Below, piece by piece: positions 40,565-48,157 of a stretch of DNA of 64,000 nt. Source of the stretch: CAIJMU01 sp035530275 (GTDB lineage: Bacteria > Spirochaetota > Spirochaetia > Treponematales > Rectinemataceae); assembly GCA_035530275.1 (NCBI GenBank), contig DATKVC010000018.1, forward strand, positions 62,001 through 126,000. The letters are read 5' to 3'. The first letter of the stretch is position 1. Every line of letters starts with the position of its first letter. Made by a program: the position numbers and the translations under genes. The notes below the pieces were generated by a model. That model was not told the origin of the DNA and ran no database searches. It worked only from the letters and a program-made list of their open reading frames with translations.

Positions 40565-40573
40565 GCAAAAGAT

Positions 40574-41434
40574 ATGTCACCCAAAAACGTTACGAAAACT
40601 ATCACGACAGCGACGGCTGATATCCTTTCTACGGACGGGGAGCTTTCCATCACCTTTCTCGGAACGGGCAGCGCCTTCTCCAAACGCTTCTTTCAAACGA
40701 ATGTCATCGTAGCCAAGGGCGGCACCCATGTCCTCGTCGATTGCGGCACGCGAACCCCCGAGGCACTGGACAAAATGGGCCTTTCGACGCTGAAGATCGA
40801 ACGTTTCCTCATCACCCATAGCCATGCCGACCATATCGGAGGCCTCGAGGAAGCGATGCTGATGAATCGCTATTTCGCGAAAAAAAAAGCCCGGATGATC
40901 GTTACCGACCTCCTCCGGGGAATTCTCTGGAACCAGAGCCTGAGCGGCGGCGCCTCCTGGAACGAAGTCCACGACGGGAAGCCCCTTTCCTTCGACGATT
41001 TCTGGATCCAGGAAAAACCGAAGCGCGTGCGGGGCGGCGACAGGGAACTCGCGAACATCATGGTCGGCAATCTTGAAATCCATCTCTTCCGGACCATGCA
41101 CATCCCCGATTCGGCCCTGGGATGGGAAGACTCCTTCCCGAGCTACGGCATGGTCTTCGATAGAAGGCTCCTGTTCACGAGCGATACCAGATACGACCCC
41201 GACCTTCTCGAATGGGCCCAAGGCCTGTTTCCCATCGAGCGCATCTTCCACGACGTCCAGCTCTTTTCCGGCGGGGTCCACGCCTCGATCGATGAACTGG
41301 CAAGCCTCCCCGAGGCCTTAAAATCCAAGATGATGCTGATGCACTACGGTGACAAGATGCCCGAAATGCTCGACAAGGTGGGAGAATTGGGCTTTGCCGG
41401 CGTTGCCGAACAGGGCAAGACCTACCGGTTCTGA
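40574..41434 (+). CDS. Metallo-beta-lactamase-fold hydrolase (RNase Z-like)
   Basis: A 286-residue cytoplasmic protein. The MBL core begins 'ITFLGTGSAFS', then 'VLVDCGTRTPEAL', the metal motif 'ITHSHADHIGGLEEAM', a later histidine in 'FRTMHIPDS', an aspartate in 'LLFTSDTRYD' and 'LMHYGDKMPEML'. The layout resembles RNase Z or phosphodiesterase-like MBL proteins, but the 'F-x-E' and exosite features of true RNase Z are not clear, so a tRNA-processing role is unproven. Converges with the second HisKA_2 kinase. Confidence 0.85.
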   Translation: MSPKNVTKTITTATADILSTDGELSITFLGTGSAFSKRFFQTNVIVAKGGTHVLVDCGTRTPEALDKMGLSTLKIERFLITHSHADHIGGLEEAMLMNRYFAKKKARMIVTDLLRGILWNQSLSGGASWNEVHDGKPLSFDDFWIQEKPKRVRGGDRELANIMVGNLEIHLFRTMHIPDSALGWEDSFPSYGMVFDRRLLFTSDTRYDPDLLEWAQGLFPIERIFHDVQLFSGGVHASIDELASLPEALKSKMMLMHYGDKMPEMLDKVGELGFAGVAEQGKTYRF

Positions 41435-41468
41435 TCGAGCGGGCCGGACAAGGCCCTGCCTGCGGCGA

Positions 41469-42551
41469 CTAGCTGGCTCCGGAATCCGCGGCCGCAAGGG
41501 GCAGATCGATGATGAAGCGCGCCCCCGGCCCTGAGCCGAAGGTGAGCTTCGCCGAGAGGTCCTTCGTGACGCCCGCCACCAACCTGAAACCGAAACCCTT
41601 GGATCGCGCCGGATCGAAGCCCTGGGGCAAGCCTATCCCGTCATCGCCGACCTCCAGGAAGATGCGGCCATCGGCCACGCGCAGGCCGAGTTCGACTCGT
41701 CCGCCGCGGCCGTCGGGAAAGGCGTACTTGAAGGCGTCGGTGAGGAGTTCGTTGACGACAAGGCCGATCGAAATGGCCCGTTTCGAGTCGATGAGGACGC
41801 TCTCGAGACGCGTCTCGACGCGAATTCCCCTCTCTGCGACGGCATGACTATCGCCGACATAGCCCGCTATCTTTTGCAGGTAGGCGGCCAGGTCGACCGA
41901 GTCCGAATCCGAGGAATGGAAAAGCTGGTCGTACAGCTCGGCCATCGATCTGACCCGGTTCTGGAGACGGTCCAGCGATCCGATCAGGCGGGGATCGCCG
42001 ACCAGGCCCTCCTCGAAATGGATGAGCCCCACCACCGTCGCGAGACTGTTCTTCACGCGGTGATTGAGTTCCTTGAGGAGACGGGCCTTCTCCTCGTTGG
42101 CTCTCGCGAGCAAGCCGACCTGTTCGCGCGAAATGAGGAGCATAGCGTGGAGCCGGTGGATGACCAAGGCGAAGAGGCCGTAGTTGATCAGCCTCGCGGC
42201 GATGGTCCAGATCACGATCAGCTCCGACTCGAACTTCCTGCCGGAAACGATACTCGCCACGAACCAGACCCCCGAAGTAAGGATGACCGATAGGGCGCTC
42301 CAGGGCAGGGGAAAGCGATAGGCGATCATGGCGATGGGAAAGAGATAGAAGAGCGAGAAGACCAATCCCCTCGGCGTGACGAGGTCGAGAAAGGTGATGA
42401 TCGCGAGGAGGAAGGCCGCGAAAAGGCCCCAAAACGCGTCCGGCGATACCACTAAGCGAGGGCTGGATGAATTCTCGACCACGACCTCTCCCTTCCCGTT
42501 CTCCCCTCGGCGCGATCCGAAATCTGCGGCGAGTCCAATGAATGGAATCAT
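41469..42551 (-). CDS. Sensor histidine kinase, HisKA_2 family, membrane-bound
   Basis: A 360-residue kinase with about four N-terminal membrane helices (about residues 35-130) and no large external domain, a short coiled linker, the phospho-acceptor 'KELNHRVKNSLATVVGLI' and a HATPase domain ('LVVNELLTDAFKYAF', 'VGDDGIGLPQG'). Such kinases may sense membrane state or an internal signal. The start is uncertain: the ATG used here gives 'MIPFIGLAAD', while a GTG at 42482 with GGGAG upstream would shorten it by 23 residues. No receiver gene is adjacent. It is divergent from htpG. Confidence 0.88.
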   Translation of the reverse strand: MIPFIGLAADFGSRRGENGKGEVVVENSSSPRLVVSPDAFWGLFAAFLLAIITFLDLVTPRGLVFSLFYLFPIAMIAYRFPLPWSALSVILTSGVWFVASIVSGRKFESELIVIWTIAARLINYGLFALVIHRLHAMLLISREQVGLLARANEEKARLLKELNHRVKNSLATVVGLIHFEEGLVGDPRLIGSLDRLQNRVRSMAELYDQLFHSSDSDSVDLAAYLQKIAGYVGDSHAVAERGIRVETRLESVLIDSKRAISIGLVVNELLTDAFKYAFPDGRGGRVELGLRVADGRIFLEVGDDGIGLPQGFDPARSKGFGFRLVAGVTKDLSAKLTFGSGPGARFIIDLPLAAADSGAS

Positions 42552-42620
42552 TATAGCGCAAAAAAATGGCGATTCGGCCCGTCCCGCCTCATACGCGCCG
42601 CGCTTGCACTCCGAGGGCCC

Positions 42621-42649
42621 TTGCCTCGCCGGGCTCGTCTCGTTACTTT
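42621..42649 (+). promoter_or_regulatory. Weak candidate promoter of htpG
   Basis: TTGCCT (42621-42626) and TACTTT (42644-42649) are 17 bases apart, 36 bases before the htpG ATG. No CIRCE operator or clear heat-shock sigma site is present. Confidence 0.3.
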
Positions 42650-42685
42650 TCAAACACACTCCAACACCACGAGGTTCCACCCGAC

Positions 42686-44575
42686 ATGGCACAGCACCAC
42701 TTCAAGACCGAGGTTTCGCGCCTCCTCGACCTCATCATCCATTCGCTCTACTCGCATAAGGAGGTCTTCCTCCGCGAACTCGTATCCAACGCTTCAGACG
42801 CCATCGACAAGCTCCGCTATCTCAGCGTCTCCGACGAGGCATACAAGGGCATCGCCCTCGATCCGCGCATCGAGGTCCGCCTCGACTCGGAGCTCAAGCT
42901 GCTGACGATCGCTGACAACGGCATCGGCATGGACGAAAAGGAACTCGAGGAGAACCTCGGCACGATAGCCCGCTCGGGCACCCGCCGCTTCCTCGACAAC
43001 CTGCCGAACGACGCGAAGAAGGACTCGAACCTCATCGGCCAGTTCGGCGTCGGATTCTACTCGGCCTTCATGGTCGGCTCCGAAATTTCCGTGACGAGCC
43101 GCAAGGCCGGGCAGGACAAGGCCTTCCGCTGGACGAGCGACGGCAAGGGCGAGTACGCGGTGGAGCCGGTCGAGCATCTAGAAGTCTTTGCGGTCAACGC
43201 CGGTACCCAAGGGACGTTGGTCAAGATCGTCCTCAACGAGGAAGGCGAGGAATACCTCAGCCGTTGGAAGGTCGAGGAACTCCTCAAGAAGTATTCGAAC
43301 CACGTCGCCTACCCCATCCACCTCGCGTCGATGGAGGCCGAATACGACGACAAGGGCAAGGAAAAGGGCAAGCAGCTCAAGGACGAGCAGGTCAACGCGG
43401 CGAGCGCCCTCTGGCGCAGGCCGAAATCCGAGCTCAAGGACGAGGACTATGTCGCCTTCTACAAGGGCTTCGGCGGGGAGTTCGGCGCCTACGACGAGGA
43501 GCCCCTCTTCTGGATCCACACGAAGGCCGAGGGCACCCTCGAGTATTCCTCGCTGTTCTTCATACCCAAGAAGGCCCCGATGGACCTCTACCGGGCCGAC
43601 TACAAGCCCGGCGTCAAGCTCTTCGTCCGCCGCGTCTTCATCACCGACGACGAGAAGGAGCTCCTCCCCGTCTGGCTCCGCTTCGTCCGCGGCGTCATCG
43701 ACAGCGAGGACCTGCCCCTCAACGTGAGCCGCGAAATCCTGCAGCAGAACCGCGTGATGGCCCAGATCCGCGCCGCGAGCGTCAAGAAGATCCTCTCGGA
43801 GATGGCGGATCTCGCCAAGAACAATATGCCCAAATATGAGGAATTCGTCCGCGAGTTCAACCGCCCCCTCAAGGAGGGCCTGTACTCGGACTATTCCAAC
43901 CGCGAGGCCCTTCTCGGCCTCGTCCGCTGGAAGAGCACCGCGGTCGAGGGCTGGACGAGCTTCGCCGACTACAAGGCTCGCAAGAAGGACGACCAGAAGG
44001 CCATCTACTACCTCACGGGCAACGACGAGGACAGGCTCCGAAAGTCGCCCCTCCTCGAGATGTACAAGAAAGAGGGCATTGAAGTCCTCATCTGCCCGGA
44101 CGAGATAGACGAGATCGTCCTCGGCTCTCTCGGCAAGGTCGAGGATCTCGACCTCAAGGCGATCAACCGCTCGGGCGCCGAGGAGGACATCGGCAAGAAC
44201 GAGAAGGTCGAGCACAAAGACATCGCGAAGAAGGCCTGCGAGCGCGCCAAGAAGATCCTCGGCGACGCCGTCAAGGATGTCCGCCCCTCGAAGCGTCTCG
44301 CCGACACCCCCGCCTGCGTGGTCCTCGACGGCGATGACCCCTCGATCAAGCTGCGGGAGCTATTCCGCGAGATGGGCAACGAGATGCCCGACATCAAGCC
44401 GATACTCGAGCTCAACGGCGGCCACGAGATGGTGAAGCGACTGGCCGAGGGCGACGACAAGGTGGCGGAGGACGTGGCCCAGGTCCTCTTCGGACAGTCC
44501 CTCCTCGTCGAGGGCATTCCCCTCAAGGACCCCGTCGAATTCGCCGCGCGGATGAACAGGCTGATAGCGGGATGA
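42686..44575 (+). CDS. htpG: Molecular chaperone HtpG (Hsp90)
   Basis: ATP-driven cytosolic chaperone dimer. The 629-residue protein has the N-terminal GHKL ATPase ('ELVSNASDAIDKLRY', 'IADNGIGMDEKELEENLGTIA', 'GQFGVGFYSAFMV'), a middle domain with the catalytic-loop arginine in 'LPLNVSREILQQNRV', and the C-terminal dimerisation domain. The length is normal. The frame is open upstream of the chosen ATG, but 'MAQHHFKTEV' is the typical start. The SD is poor (GAGG 11 bases before). Monocistronic, ending at a strong hairpin. Confidence 0.97.
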   Translation: MAQHHFKTEVSRLLDLIIHSLYSHKEVFLRELVSNASDAIDKLRYLSVSDEAYKGIALDPRIEVRLDSELKLLTIADNGIGMDEKELEENLGTIARSGTRRFLDNLPNDAKKDSNLIGQFGVGFYSAFMVGSEISVTSRKAGQDKAFRWTSDGKGEYAVEPVEHLEVFAVNAGTQGTLVKIVLNEEGEEYLSRWKVEELLKKYSNHVAYPIHLASMEAEYDDKGKEKGKQLKDEQVNAASALWRRPKSELKDEDYVAFYKGFGGEFGAYDEEPLFWIHTKAEGTLEYSSLFFIPKKAPMDLYRADYKPGVKLFVRRVFITDDEKELLPVWLRFVRGVIDSEDLPLNVSREILQQNRVMAQIRAASVKKILSEMADLAKNNMPKYEEFVREFNRPLKEGLYSDYSNREALLGLVRWKSTAVEGWTSFADYKARKKDDQKAIYYLTGNDEDRLRKSPLLEMYKKEGIEVLICPDEIDEIVLGSLGKVEDLDLKAINRSGAEEDIGKNEKVEHKDIAKKACERAKKILGDAVKDVRPSKRLADTPACVVLDGDDPSIKLRELFREMGNEMPDIKPILELNGGHEMVKRLAEGDDKVAEDVAQVLFGQSLLVEGIPLKDPVEFAARMNRLIAG

Positions 44576-44582
44576 CCTGATC

Positions 44583-44638
44583 GGCGCCCGCTCCGCCCGG
44601 CCCATTCCGATGGGCCGTGGCGGAAAGACTGGGGCGCC
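44583..44638. terminator. Bidirectional hairpin between htpG and the DUF151 gene
   Basis: Three nested stems: GGCGCCC/GGGCGCC outside (44583-44589, 44632-44638), TCCGCC/GGCGGA, and GGCCCAT/ATGGGCC around a TCCG loop. It sits exactly between two converging stop codons and can terminate both. Confidence 0.65.
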
Positions 44639-44641
44639 GAC

Positions 44642-45235
44642 TCAGCTCCCCAATTCCTTCAGCTTGTCCCTTATTTCCGCCGCCTTCTCGTAGTCTTCTG
44701 CCTCTATTGCCTTCTCGAGCTCGGATTGGAGGAGCCTGCGCGCGTCGGAGCTCAGGGGGTCGCCCTCCATTTTGCCGGAGTCGTTCCCCGCAGCCTCGGT
44801 CCTCACCGTGCCCCCTTCGGTGACGAGGTTCACGGAGATTCCGGCCTCGTCCACGACCGACTCGGCGATGAAAACAGAGCATTTGCGCCGCACCGCGATG
44901 CCGATGGCGTCGGAGGGTCTGGCGTCGATCGAGAGGCTGAGCCCTTCGCGGAGAAGGACGAGGCGGGCGTAGAATGTCCCTTCCTTCAGGCCGTTGATCT
45001 CGATGCGATCGAGTTCCGCGCCGAGGCTTGCGATTACCGACAAGAGAAGATCGTGGGTGAGGGGCCGCGGCACTTCGACGCCTCCGAGTCCGATAAGAAT
45101 GGCCTGGGTCTCGAGCTGGCCGATGAAGATGGGTACGGCCAGGTCCGAGCCCTTGGGTCGCACCAGCACGACATTGCCCTGGTCCGTCTGCGCGACGGTC
45201 CAGATATCTGCTTCGACGAAGGTTTCCGCTGCCAT
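44642..45235 (-). CDS. Bifunctional nuclease-domain (DUF151) protein with UVR motif
   Basis: A 197-residue protein. The N-terminal 135 residues form a DUF151/BFN domain ('VVLVRPKGSDLAVPIFIGQL', 'RPLTHDLLLSVIASLGAEL', 'LSIDARPSDAIGIAVR'), and the last 40 residues a UVR (UvrB/UvrC interaction) helix pair ('LLQSELEKAIEAEDYEKAAEIRDKLKEL'-like). In plants the domain has nuclease activity; in bacteria the role is not settled. The start is the ATG giving 'MAAETFVEAD'; it is apparently leaderless, with TATACT 8 bases upstream. Confidence 0.9.
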   Translation of the reverse strand: MAAETFVEADIWTVAQTDQGNVVLVRPKGSDLAVPIFIGQLETQAILIGLGGVEVPRPLTHDLLLSVIASLGAELDRIEINGLKEGTFYARLVLLREGLSLSIDARPSDAIGIAVRRKCSVFIAESVVDEAGISVNLVTEGGTVRTEAAGNDSGKMEGDPLSSDARRLLQSELEKAIEAEDYEKAAEIRDKLKELGS

Positions 45236-45243
45236 GTAGTAGC

Positions 45244-45271
45244 AGTATATCCGTAGTCCAACGTGACGCAA
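45244..45271 (-). promoter_or_regulatory. Candidate leaderless promoter of the DUF151 gene
   Basis: Minus strand TTGCGT (45271-45266), 16-base spacer, TATACT (45249-45244), 8 bases to the ATG at 45235, no SD. It lies in the 65-base divergent gap with rlmE. Confidence 0.45.
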
Positions 45272-45300
45272 ACGGGATAAGGTTCCGCGGGGGCTCGCGC

Positions 45301-45912
45301 ATGAAATCGAGTTACGAAAAGCCTGATTTCTGGGCTCAAAAGGCCAAGGCCGAAGGCTATCCCGCCCGGTCGGTCTACAAACTCGCCGAGATCGACGAGA
45401 AGTTCCATCTCCTCAAGACGGGCGGTCGCTTTCTCGACATCGGCGCCGCGCCGGGATCGTGGAGCCTTTGGATTCTGCGCAGGCTCGGCGGCAAGGGTTT
45501 TCTCGCGGCGGTGGACCTCCAGCCCCTCGGCCCGGAGCTGGCGCATGCGACATCCTTCGGCAATTTCCGTTTCATCCGCGGAGACCTCTACGCGGAGGAG
45601 GTACGATCCGAACTCATCGGCCTGGGTCCCTACGACGGGGTTTTTTCCGATGCGGCCCCCGCTACGACGGGCAACCGCCTCGTGGACCAAGGGGCTTCGG
45701 AATCCATCGTCGAGTCCGTCCTCGCCTGGTCCTACGACTGCCTCGCGCCCGGAGGAGCCCTGGTCGCAAAGATCTTCCAAGGCGGCGCCGAGCGCGAGCT
45801 GATGGACGTCCTCCGACAGCGATTCTCGTCGGTACGAGGCTTCAAGCCCAAGGCCTGTCGAGCCGAGTCCTTCGAGACCTACCTCGTCGCGACGGGCTTC
45901 AGGAAATCATGA
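45301..45912 (+). CDS. rlmE: 23S rRNA 2'-O-ribose U2552 methyltransferase RlmE (FtsJ/RrmJ)
   Basis: Methylates the A-loop of 23S rRNA late in 50S assembly. The 203-residue protein shows the SAM-binding 'FLDIGAAPGSWSLW' and the K-D-K-E catalytic set: Lys in 'ARSVYKLAEID', Asp in 'FSDAAPATTG', Lys in 'LVAKIFQGG' and Glu in 'AESFETYLVATGF'. Length and order are typical. Its last 14 bases overlap the end of the converging TetR gene. A GGGGG run precedes the ATG. Confidence 0.95.
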   Translation: MKSSYEKPDFWAQKAKAEGYPARSVYKLAEIDEKFHLLKTGGRFLDIGAAPGSWSLWILRRLGGKGFLAAVDLQPLGPELAHATSFGNFRFIRGDLYAEEVRSELIGLGPYDGVFSDAAPATTGNRLVDQGASESIVESVLAWSYDCLAPGGALVAKIFQGGAERELMDVLRQRFSSVRGFKPKACRAESFETYLVATGFRKS

Positions 45913-46510
45913 ACATCGTCGCCAGTTCCTTGATACTGGAGATGGTGTGGTTGACGACGTCCAGGTCGACATCCGACTCCACCCAGGTCTGCAGTGTGTA
46001 ATAGAGGATGGACATGACGCTGAGGGCGGCAAAGCTCGGGACCGTTTCCTTTCGGAGCTGGCCCATAGACGCGGCTTCCTCGAAGGCTGCCAGGGAGGCG
46101 GCCGCGTCGGCGTTGCGCAGTTCGATGACGCGCTTGCGGAGATTCTCGTAGCCCCGGAAGACGTGTTCTGCGTTGAGCACGAGATAGGTGAAATCCTTGT
46201 TCTGGGCGAGAAGCTGCACCGCCGAGGAAGTGGCGCCCAAGACGCGGTCGAAGCCTTTTTGGGGGCGATCGTAGCAGGCGATGATCTGGGTGATGCTGCT
46301 TTCGAATAGAAAGAACAGCCCTTCGAAAAGACCATCGACCCCGTCGAAATGGCGGAAAATCGCGGGCTCGGTGATGCCTGCCTTCTGCGCGATGTTCTTG
46401 AGGGTCGCGGAGCGCGGACCGCTTTCCCGAATCACGGCTGCGGCTGCCCTGATCACTGCCGTCTTCGCGCGGCTGTAAGGCCAGTCGGGGATCGTGTCGA
46501 TGAAGTCCAT
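45899..46510 (-). CDS. TetR-family transcriptional regulator
   Basis: A 203-residue repressor. The N-terminal helix-turn-helix is 'VIRESGPRSATLKNIAQKAG', then 'ITEPAIFRHFDGVDGLFEGL', typical of TetR/AcrR; the ligand-binding region (about 65-203) has no recognisable relative. The ATG follows GAGGTGA and starts 2 bases after the serine hydrolase stop, so the two are co-transcribed and the regulator probably acts on its own operon or on lipid/peptide-related genes. It overlaps rlmE tail to tail. Confidence 0.9.
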   Translation of the reverse strand: MDFIDTIPDWPYSRAKTAVIRAAAAVIRESGPRSATLKNIAQKAGITEPAIFRHFDGVDGLFEGLFFLFESSITQIIACYDRPQKGFDRVLGATSSAVQLLAQNKDFTYLVLNAEHVFRGYENLRKRVIELRNADAAASLAAFEEAASMGQLRKETVPSFAALSVMSILYYTLQTWVESDVDLDVVNHTISSIKELATMFMIS

Positions 46511-46512
46511 TC

Positions 46513-48009
46513 TCACCTCTTTAGCAACATCTGCATCTTCCTGATTTGCGACGAGGGGCTTCGTAGCCAGGAAAGACGGGCGATATTGCGCAACAAACCT
46601 ATGACGATCGCCACAGCGAGCCAGCCGGTCAATCCTGGTTCCCATTCGAACATCCAGCCCCAGTCGATCCTGCTTCCCAACAGGTAACCCGAAATGATCG
46701 GCATGAGAAGAACAATTAATAACCTTGCAAGGATACCGGAAAAGCATCTTATTCTCGCTAAAATGACCGGATTTTCGCTCCCCTTCGCCTCGCCCCTCCC
46801 CTTCACCCCCCGAGCCCAGGACATCGCGCTGCCCGTCGAGGCCGCGAGGGCGAGGACATGGATGGCCGCGATGATGCCGAAAAGGATGGCGAGGCGGCCG
46901 AAGGGGGGCGGAGGCTCCGCGTTGTCCGCGAGGAGGATTGTATGGGCGCCCTCGAGGAGGGCCGGCAGGACCAGTTTCGAAACCAGGAGTCCCGAGGTGG
47001 GGACGAGGATGACCATTCCGGCCTGGCGCTCCGGCCAGAGGCCCGCGATCGCCGAAAAGGCCATCCCTGAGGATTCGATGCGCAATTCCCCATCCTTGCT
47101 GCCCGGTATGACCCGCCAGCCCCAATCCATTCCGGAATCGGCATCGAGGGGGCGGGGTTCGCGCTCGTCGCCCCGGCCGAGGATGTTGACGCCGCCAAAG
47201 CCGGGATTGACCAGGGCAGCCATCAGGCGCGCGAAATCGGGGGCAGTCGAGACGACGCCGACGGCCGGAACCCGAGAGGGAGAAAGGTCTTCGAACTTGG
47301 GAAAAGCCGTCCAGAAAAACTGGGTAGCCCCCTGAGGAAGGCGATCCGAGGCGGCTTCCCCATCGGCCTCGCTCTGCTTCATGCCGAGAGGCCCGAAGAC
47401 TTCTTTGTCGGCGAGTTTGGCGAAACCCGACTTGGTCGCACGTTCCAGGGCGAGACCGACGGCCTCGTAGCCGGTCTCGATTGGCATGATCTTCTCTCCC
47501 GGAGCCGCAAGTGGTTTGGCGGCTGCGAGGATGGGCATGGCGGCTGCGAGACTCTTCGCCAGGCTATGCCTATCGTCAAAGGTAAGGGCGGACAATCCAC
47601 TCGTCTGTCGAAGGAACTGGCGCAGGGTGACGGCTGCGGTGGAAACCCGGCCGCCCTTTAGCTCGGGAATGAGACTGGATGCTGATTGGTCGAGGTCGAT
47701 CTTGCCTTTGGCTTCCAGGCGGGCGGCCATGATGCCGGTAACCGCCCTCGAGAGCTTGCCCACGGCCATGGGCGTGAAGCTTTCGAGAGGGATACCGCGG
47801 GCATCGGCTCCCCAGGCGCCGACGAAATCGGGTGCCCCGTATTTGACCGAAGCCACGGTGAGGCCGATCAGGCCCTGTCGGTGCCGTTCGGTGGAAAAGA
47901 AGGCACCGAGGTCCGTATAGCGCGCCGGTACGAGGTCGGGGAGATTGAGGATGAGAAGGGCGGCCGCGACGACGATTGCGAAGGGCAGAATCCGCTTGAA
48001 AAGCTTCAT
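46513..48009 (-). CDS. Membrane serine hydrolase of the beta-lactamase/PBP4* family
   Basis: A 498-residue protein: an N-terminal anchor (about residues 5-25), an extracytoplasmic class C beta-lactamase-like domain (about 30-370) and about three C-terminal membrane helices. The usual S-x-x-K motif appears altered: the expected site reads 'MAVGKLSRAVTGIM', where the residue before x-x-K is Ala, so catalysis is doubtful. Other landmarks are 'LRQFLRQTSGLS' and 'PLGMKQSEADG'. Possibly a peptidoglycan or peptide-binding sensor rather than an enzyme. The leaderless promoter supports this ATG over one 18 bases upstream. Confidence 0.82.
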   Translation of the reverse strand: MKLFKRILPFAIVVAAALLILNLPDLVPARYTDLGAFFSTERHRQGLIGLTVASVKYGAPDFVGAWGADARGIPLESFTPMAVGKLSRAVTGIMAARLEAKGKIDLDQSASSLIPELKGGRVSTAAVTLRQFLRQTSGLSALTFDDRHSLAKSLAAAMPILAAAKPLAAPGEKIMPIETGYEAVGLALERATKSGFAKLADKEVFGPLGMKQSEADGEAASDRLPQGATQFFWTAFPKFEDLSPSRVPAVGVVSTAPDFARLMAALVNPGFGGVNILGRGDEREPRPLDADSGMDWGWRVIPGSKDGELRIESSGMAFSAIAGLWPERQAGMVILVPTSGLLVSKLVLPALLEGAHTILLADNAEPPPPFGRLAILFGIIAAIHVLALAASTGSAMSWARGVKGRGEAKGSENPVILARIRCFSGILARLLIVLLMPIISGYLLGSRIDWGWMFEWEPGLTGWLAVAIVIGLLRNIARLSWLRSPSSQIRKMQMLLKR

Positions 48010-48017
48010 CGCCGACG

Positions 48018-48047
48018 AGGATAGCATGGAGGGCGGGAGGCTGACAA
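48018..48047 (-). promoter_or_regulatory. Candidate leaderless promoter of the serine hydrolase-tetR operon
   Basis: Minus strand TTGTCA (48047-48042), 18-base spacer, TATCCT (48023-48018), 8 bases to the ATG at 48009. Its -35 lies inside the glnN terminator hairpin. Confidence 0.5.
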
Positions 48048-48066
48048 ACTCGTCAGGCTCCCGCCC
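48031..48066 (-). terminator. Hairpin after glnN
   Basis: GGGCGGGAG/CTCCCGCCC and CTGAC/GTCAG are stacked with a single G-G mismatch around a 6-base loop. It lies about 90 bases beyond the glnN stop and overlaps the -35 region of the next gene. No T-tract. Confidence 0.55.
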
Positions 48067-48109
48067 CGCTCGCTTCCTGCTTCGTCACGGCCGAAAGCAT
48101 GGCCCTGCC

Positions 48110-48151
48110 GGCGGCCTTGGTCGCCGGCGAGGCGGCCTTGGTCGCCGCCGA
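48110..48151. repeat. 21-base tandem repeat, two copies
   Basis: GGCGGCCTTGGTCGCCGgCGA is followed directly by the same unit with one change (c for g at position 18) and by the first five bases of a third. It sits just after the glnN stop codon, in the 3' untranslated part. Confidence 0.65.
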
Positions 48152-48157
48152 GGCGGG

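Noticed and set aside
42604..42611. TTGCACTC upstream of htpG as a CIRCE half-site
   Set aside because: The second half (GAGTGC after nine bases) is missing.
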